Positions 59,937-64,000 of a stretch of DNA of 64,000 bases are shown here, in pieces (positions within the stretch are counted from its first letter, which is position 1; each line of letters starts with the position of its first letter). This DNA is from Anticarsia gemmatalis. Taxonomy: Eukaryota > Arthropoda > Insecta > Lepidoptera > Erebidae. The DNA is taken from contig NC_134758.1 in assembly GCF_050436995.1 (NCBI RefSeq), positions 620,001 to 684,000 of the forward strand. Reading direction: 5' to 3'. The position numbers and the translations under genes are program-made. The notes under the pieces are model-generated. The model was not told the DNA's origin. It made no database searches and saw only the letters and a program-made list of their open reading frames with translations.

Positions 59937-60104
59937 ATTTCCCATCAGCCTGTACAGTATGTCACGGTGTTCGAGCGCGGATGTGAGGCAAGCTGTCGCC
60001 GAGGACGAGCGAACTGTGCCAATAACACGTGCTGCCACCCTACCGTGACCACCGTCGTGATGTTGTTTATATTTACTCGTGTTTGTTTTGAGGACAACTC
60101 TTAG
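59937..60104 (+). CDS. possible Cys-rich terminal exon, weak
   Basis: After a plausible acceptor (GTCTTACAG) the frame reads ISHQPVQYVTVFERGCEASC and onwards, with a compact cysteine pattern C-x3-C-x6-C-x4-CC, then a short hydrophobic stretch (TVVMLFIF) and a stop. Codons are GC-ending, unlike the AT-rich surroundings. The RGC...C...C...CC order faintly recalls the second half of Ly6/uPAR-type domains, which often precede a hydrophobic anchor. The expected final Asp-x-Cys-Asn is missing and no partner exon was found. It may equally be a pseudo-exon or chance. Confidence 0.22.
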   Translation: MSHQPVQYVTVFERGCEASCRRGRANCANNTCCHPTVTTVVMLFIFTRVCFEDNS

Positions 60105-62735
60105 CAATGTGAATTGGAATCAGCAGTTACTTAAAGGGCATATCTCACATTGCGAAGACGTTATCGAATTGCATGTGCAGTTATATCCATTTCCGAAAGT
60201 GTTATCTTTTATGAATCCCTGTCTCTCTATGGCATCTTCTGAGCTACTCTAGAATATGATGATTTAGCTACTAAACATTTTTAAACAATACAATGATTCA
60301 TTATAATATGCAGTGTGGTTATCAGTTATTGCAAACGTTTTAAACATGGTTCAGAAATTGTTGTCTATCAAGAAAAAGGTTACCTTTTTAAACAACCTAA
60401 GCAGTATTTAAGACCACTGCTTTATTAAAAAGGCGTTCAACGACTGCTATAGCCAAAAATTACATAGTCCATTACTAAGTGTAAATGCAGTACTTCTCTC
60501 AACTTTCACCCCACAAAGCACAGAGACAGCTCATCTGCCAATCTTCACCAGAGAGCTTGGAGTATAAAGACCACACAAATCTTGTCCCGTGTCATCTGTT
60601 TAGTATTAGCATACAATCAGCAGTAGTTTCAATAAATGTGCCTAACACCAGATCGAGAAATGTATTGAATGCCAGCTGCCCAGTTCTTTCTATAATGGCT
60701 ACATTTTGAACAAGATTTTTTGATATTTAACAGTTGCTTAAACGTTACAACCTTTTAGGAATAGTTCTCACGGAGTTTTTAGAGTCTTTTTTATACGAGG
60801 ATTCTACAGAAAGTAAAAAAATAAGCAGTTATAAGCAGTTGACAAAAGTCGAGGATTTTAGTACTTCAAATTTATTACTTATGAGTGTTTCGCAATATGT
60901 ATGTGTCGATCGATTTGAAGGTAGAAATCCACAGATCCTTTAGTCTTGAGTCCTTTTAAGCTCAGTATTCGTCCTTCATTTGCGGAACGTTTCGAATCAC
61001 GTTAGTGTTAATTAATTCTTGAATCTTATCAACCAGTGTGTTAATACTTGGCGTTGCTTCTTCAACGTATCAATGCAATTGCATCAAACGAACAACTTTC
61101 TATTGATTCTCACTTAATGGTATTTACACCTTAGGTCATTTACGTGATAGACCAGTGAGCCTCAAACTACCGTTCAACAATAGTCACAATGTAGGAACAC
61201 TCCCACTATTCTAAGATATACAATAAACTTGCGCCCATTGTAGAATTAACCACGCGTGAAAGGTTGGTATCATCCCGCGACCCTCGGAAAGTGCTAAGCC
61301 ACCTTTTAGTACCATTCTGCCAAAGAAAAATCAACCAGCATATGGAAAAACCAACCTTAAAACTATTACAAAAGGAGTTGAATTTTCGCTAACAATTTTC
61401 GTAGATTCACTCGTTTACCGCTAGAGGAATTTCCACTCTATAGTAATGTGGATAAAGTTGGGTTTTCGTTGTATAGTTTTGTGCACTAGAAAGTCTGACT
61501 CCAGTAACCCCAGGACGGGTTTAGTTGAATAAGTAATAGTAAAACTGATTTGGGATTAAACGGAATTCATTAGAATTATGTTTTGCTAGTTCTGTTCTGA
61601 TTGGAGTACGATCTTCGCGGTATTTATGAGGTAAAAGTAATAGCTATAAGTATGTATGTGTATATTTTTGCGAGAACTGCTTTATCAATACACGTGTAAT
61701 GTTGTAGGTAGTTCTGAATGCACTTTTGGACTGTGTTTAAGAACTTATATCCTTTTCGAACTAGTGGTAAAATAGATTATTGTAATTATTTGTCATAAGT
61801 GCCAAACATTTTGATAAATAGACGATTACACCTTTAATATCGTAGCAAATCTATAATTATCATAAATCGTAAAGACATTCTACGGTTCACACATACCAAA
61901 CATATCACACCAAATATAAATCCTTAAAAAAACAAGACCAATTACGAATATACCTAAGAAGCCCACTAAATGCCTTATTTACTTCAATTTGATTATACCC
62001 TAAATGAAATACGCCTGTCTGTCAGTGATTTACCTGCTCCCAACTAAGGCATTCAATCAGTCACTATTAACCCAGGCGGTGCGTTTGATGTTAACCTGCC
62101 GAGTTAGTGCTTGTCTAATTTAATTTTAACTAGTTGTTTGAACTCTGGGGTGCGGATTAAGGGTGGACACGGCAGTAAAACTGGCTAAAAAAAGAATCAG
62201 AGAAATGCGTTGAGGCTTTGAATCCGGGAAAATACTCTCGTGTTAGGAAATCTCATGCAAATAGCTGTTAGTTAGTAAAGTAATTAGCCACTATTTTCGG
62301 AGCTCAAGCTGTTATTGTCTCGAGTGGGAAATCTAGCTCAAACAGAATTTAAATCATAATCCTAATATAACCCAGCATCTTTTCAAATTCAAATTCAAAT
62401 TATATTTATTTAGCAGAAAATATTTGACTATTAATTCAAATGCCAAGATGGTAGGTTAAATAGCGTTATGTAGTAGAGATTATATAATGTGTCATGCCTA
62501 AATTATTGAATTAATTTATTGCTCATTTAAAAGGTAAAGAAATGTGTATGCAATGTTTCTATTTGTTGCATTTTCCTTTTCAGCTTAACAGGTCGGTCAG
62601 TCTGTAAGGTAGGATTGATCGAAATCGGTATAAGTTTCATAATATACTAAAAAAATCTAAACAGTCTGTCATTCTTCCTTTTTAGAGTTCTAAATTTAAA
62701 TTGCAATCTGTTAAACCCTACCGCTGTGAACTTCC
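60105..62735. other. non-coding, nothing certain
   Basis: Small frames at 60485-60709 and 60734-60943 show no family. A CAAATTCAAATTCAAATTAT tract near 62381 looks like a retrotransposon tail. Confidence 0.4.
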
Positions 62736-62815
62736 TTACACCGTCGGCAGCTTTGAGCCGACGGATGCCGTAATCCTGTAATACGCGAAAGTTTTACGAC
62801 TCGGCTACGGTGTAA
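62736..62815. repeat. nested inverted repeats, structured 80 nt
   Basis: TTACACCGT (62736-62744) is complemented by ACGGTGTAA (62807-62815). Inside, CCGTCGGC (62741-62748) pairs with GCCGACGG (62757-62764). The two stems share bases, so they are alternatives. It may be a MITE core. Confidence 0.5.
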
Positions 62816-64000
62816 TTGAGGAGCAGAGGGCGAGACTTTATTGATAGAGTTACGGTGAGATCTGCTGTTACGCTTGCGTTTAATAGTGATCTTTGACTTA
62901 TACCTAAAAGGGTATTGTCACGTTCAAGAGTTCTGTAGGTTGAGTATTTGTGAATCAATCATTCATTTTGTTTTAGTGTTCGTGTGAATGGAGAAATTCC
63001 TTGCTTGTCTTTATGACTGTCGTTTGTATTTAAGGCTTTATACGGCGATTCAGTAGGCAGTGATGGTTCACATGAAACTTGTATTCATTGTGCTGTAAAA
63101 TTTATATAGAAACCTTTCTAAGGACATATTTTATCAGTTCAAAATACCATTTTTGTGGTCGGTTGTGTAAGCTATGGGTACTAATACTTAACGCTTTAGT
63201 CTAGCTTCATAAACCAGAAAATGTATATGAAACAAAAATATTAGTAGGTATACATAATATCGCTATCTCTTATAACTTAAATCGCTCAATAAAACGTTCG
63301 ATCTAGTGTTCAAAGGAAACATTTGACGGACCAATCGGCGCCGATAGATTGTTATCGTAATTGGAACTACAAGTTGTCACTGCCTCTGCGCGTACGCAGC
63401 TATAGTGCACCTTTCAGTTAAATTACGACGGTTAAAGTTATCTTCGAAGTTAAATTTATCTTTGAAAAGGATACTAAAACTGATTTTGTTTTGCTTTAAT
63501 TGTTCGTCAATTAACTGCACCTAAACATGACATTTACGTCGTCGTTTGTTATTCGTCTTTGCATCGAACAAGAATCGAACTCGCTACCTTAACTGTATTA
63601 TCGATCAATCTAAAAAAAAAGCTACAAAAACCTTTTGCTGAAAACGATTTACATAAAACGATATAATCTACAAATAACTTCGAATGACATTGAAACGAAA
63701 CCGCAAAAACTCGATTAGCTGCATGCTCTAAATACAAAACAGTAATTTATTCAAAATCCTTTTTCCAAAAAAGCACCAAAAAAACATCACTCCCTATAAT
63801 ATGGTATCATTGTACACTAATTCTTAACGACACCACACATCAATTGTTTATTTTTATTTATTTCAAATTTCATCGCGATATTATTAAGTTTATTGCGATT
63901 ACGATCTTGAGAATTCATTTTTGACGTTTTTATTCGAATTTATGCGATTCCTTACACCGGTACCAAGTTATCATGACACTTAATGAACATATTTTACAAC
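62816..64000. other. non-coding, nothing certain
   Basis: Contains a tRNA-like B-box variant on the minus strand at 63571-63582 and a mixed-composition patch (ACCAATCGGCGCCGATAG) at 63330-63400. No gene was supported. Confidence 0.4.

Noticed and set aside
60590..60712. Minus-strand peptide-like stretch with hydrophobic pattern
   Set aside because: Interrupted by stops and frame changes; could not be matched to any family.
1..64000. CRISPR arrays, operons, phage or bacterial defence systems
   Set aside because: No regularly spaced repeats or prokaryotic coding organisation; the window is an insect nuclear segment.

Overview
This is an AT-rich animal nuclear genome segment, almost certainly from a moth or butterfly. 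It carries Lepidoptera-type repeats: Helitrons that begin TCTATACTAATA and end CTAG with an internal TTTG microsatellite, LINE tails of the 'cagcagtgg' type, a mariner remnant and a hAT remnant. The coding sequence is split by an intron. I see no bacterial or organellar gene organisation.

The one gene I can support is a knirps-family orphan nuclear receptor on the minus strand, best matched to knirps-like (knrl). Its first coding exon (41128-41051) encodes the start Met and zinc finger 1. A 13,681-bp phase-0 intron follows. The last exon (27369-26335) encodes zinc finger 2, the knirps-type extension, a Pro/Ser-rich region, a CtBP-type motif PMDLSVK, an acidic stretch and the C-terminus PLDLTTKV. 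The joined product is 370 residues. Poly(A) signals lie about 240 bp past the stop. The coding exon starts exactly at a 3' splice site, so at least one untranslated 5' exon lies at higher coordinates, unlocated or outside the window.

Region by region: 1-26 kb (downstream of the gene) is gene-free and repeat-rich, with foldback MITEs, 5S-rRNA-like SINEs, Helitrons, LINE tails and a mariner deletion derivative. 26.1-41.1 kb is the gene and its intron, holding one Helitron, a CpG-rich patch and homeodomain/TCGAT-rich blocks that look like enhancers. 41-57 kb is upstream and poor in recognisable transposons. It holds a striking cluster of 19 GTAGAG/CTCTAC hexamers in 1.76 kb (47.05-48.81 kb), a run of six TGACA sites (49.7 kb) and a promoter-like CpG block (53.77-53.84 kb). 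57.6-58.8 kb has a 5S-like SINE beside a hAT remnant with an intact 8-bp target duplication and a Helitron nested inside it. 59-64 kb is mostly unannotatable, with one weak candidate cysteine-rich exon at 59.94-60.10 kb.

The picture is a developmental transcription-factor gene in a gene desert. The most interesting non-coding signal is the GTAGAG cluster. Its TAGAG core resembles the Knirps-type binding core as I remember it, which suggests, without proving, autoregulation or cross-regulation.
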